The notes under the pieces: model-generated
Database searches by the model: none
What the model saw: only the letters and a program-made list of their open reading frames with translations
Told to the model about the DNA's origin: nothing
DNA from: DATEOR01 sp035296905
Lineage (GTDB): Bacteria; Actinomycetota; Thermoleophilia; Gaiellales; Gaiellaceae
DNA: 6,053 bases
Direction of reading: 5' to 3'
Assembly: GCA_035296905.1 (NCBI GenBank)
Contig: DATHAA010000030.1
Location: 1 to 6,053 of the forward strand
Position numbers and translations under genes: made by a program
Shown: piece by piece, positions 5,637-6,053 of the stretch
How the letters are laid out: each line of letters begins with the position of its first letter
Numbering within the stretch: position 1 is the stretch's first letter

Positions 5637-6053
5637 ATGGAGGCCTCAGCCCTTCCCCAAACCGCAACCTCGCCGCAGGCGCTCCTCGGCCGGTCGCCGC
5701 TTCTGCGCCTCCAGAGCGACGAGAAGCTGATCGCCCTCACGCGCCGCGCCAACCCGGCCGCGTTCGACGCGCTCGTCCATCGGTACCAGGCGCGGCTGCT
5801 CTCATTCCTCCGGCACATGCTCGGCTCGACCGAGGACGCCGAGGACGTGCTCCAGGAGGTCTTCGCCTCCGCCTTCAACGCGGTCCGCGCGGACGACCGG
5901 CCGATCAACGCCCGCCCGTGGCTCTATCGCATCGCCCGGAACCGTGCGCTCAACCACCTGCGCCGCCCCGCGGCCGCCGGCCAGGACACGATGGACGTGT
6001 TCGAGCGCGCCGCCGGCGAGACGACCGCCGAAGCCGTTCACCGCCGCGAGGAC
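5637..6053 (+). CDS. ECF-type sigma-70 RNA polymerase sigma factor (5' part, runs off right edge)
   Basis: Alternative sigma factor that directs RNA polymerase to a specific promoter set. The ATG at 5637 opens a frame of 139 codons that reaches 6053 without a stop, so only the N-terminal half is seen. Residues 1-28 are a non-conserved extension. Region 2 spans about 30-110: LIALTRRANPAAFDALVHRY (31-50) begins it, the acidic GSTEDAEDVLQEVFASAF (63-80) is the core-binding part (region 2.2), and WLYRIARNRALNHLRR (95-110) is the -10 recognition helix (2.4). The sequence after 110 is the start of the variable linker to region 4, which is outside the window. No Shine-Dalgarno precedes the ATG; the transcript may be leaderless or weakly translated. 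An in-frame TTG at 5586 is a less likely start. The subgroup and any anti-sigma partner cannot be told from this fragment. Confidence 0.9.
   Translation, partial: MEASALPQTATSPQALLGRSPLLRLQSDEKLIALTRRANPAAFDALVHRYQARLLSFLRHMLGSTEDAEDVLQEVFASAFNAVRADDRPINARPWLYRIARNRALNHLRRPAAAGQDTMDVFERAAGETTAEAVHRRED

Noticed and set aside
5522..5908. Minus-strand frame of 128 codons opposite the sigma factor start
   Set aside because: It is antisense to the conserved sigma region 2, with a Ser/Arg-rich product lacking motifs.

Overview
The window is GC-rich, with G or C in most third codon positions and weak Shine-Dalgarno sites. It reads as chromosomal DNA of a high-GC actinobacterium. The gene content (tandem MCE/MlaD-type proteins, a DUF4235 protein, an ECF sigma factor) and the style of the MCE proteins suggest Thermoleophilia (Solirubrobacterales or relatives). 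That placement is inference from family resemblance and was not tested by search. No IS element, phage gene, CRISPR array or rRNA was seen.

Layout, left to right. Positions 1-4724 hold three consecutive MCE-family genes on the minus strand, transcribed right to left: 4724-3201, 3200-1545 and 1548-1. The last runs off the left edge without a stop. The junctions are very tight: one stop codon abuts the next start (TAGATG), and the other pair overlaps by 4 bp (ATGA). They form one translationally coupled operon. A 259-bp gap (4725-4983) holds the leader of this operon, with a purine-rich ribosome-binding site, paired CTTAA motifs, a GC hairpin, a 19-bp tandem repeat and an alternating CG tract. 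Upstream of it, also on the minus strand, are a small DUF4235 membrane protein gene (5259-4984) and a tRNA-Leu(UAA) gene (5509-5427). From 5637 to the right edge, on the plus strand and divergent from everything else, is the 5' part of an ECF sigma-70 factor gene.

How the genes work together. Each MCE protein has one N-terminal membrane segment, an MCE domain and a long alpha-helical region with a variable tail. This matches subunits that, in studied actinobacterial Mce systems, assemble into a hexameric lipid-transfer tunnel served by a YrbE/MlaE permease and an MlaF-type ATPase. Neither permease nor ATPase lies directly upstream here, where mycobacterial operons carry yrbE. They must lie beyond the left edge or elsewhere. 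The three proteins differ in sequence, so a hetero-oligomer is more likely than a homohexamer. The tRNA, DUF4235 and sigma-factor genes look like ordinary neighbours with no visible functional tie to the MCE operon.

I did not find a clearly new system. The points most worth a second look are the permease-less start of the MCE operon, the six-cysteine second MCE protein with its Ala/Ser/Arg/Pro-rich tail, and the structured leader between DUF4235 and the operon.
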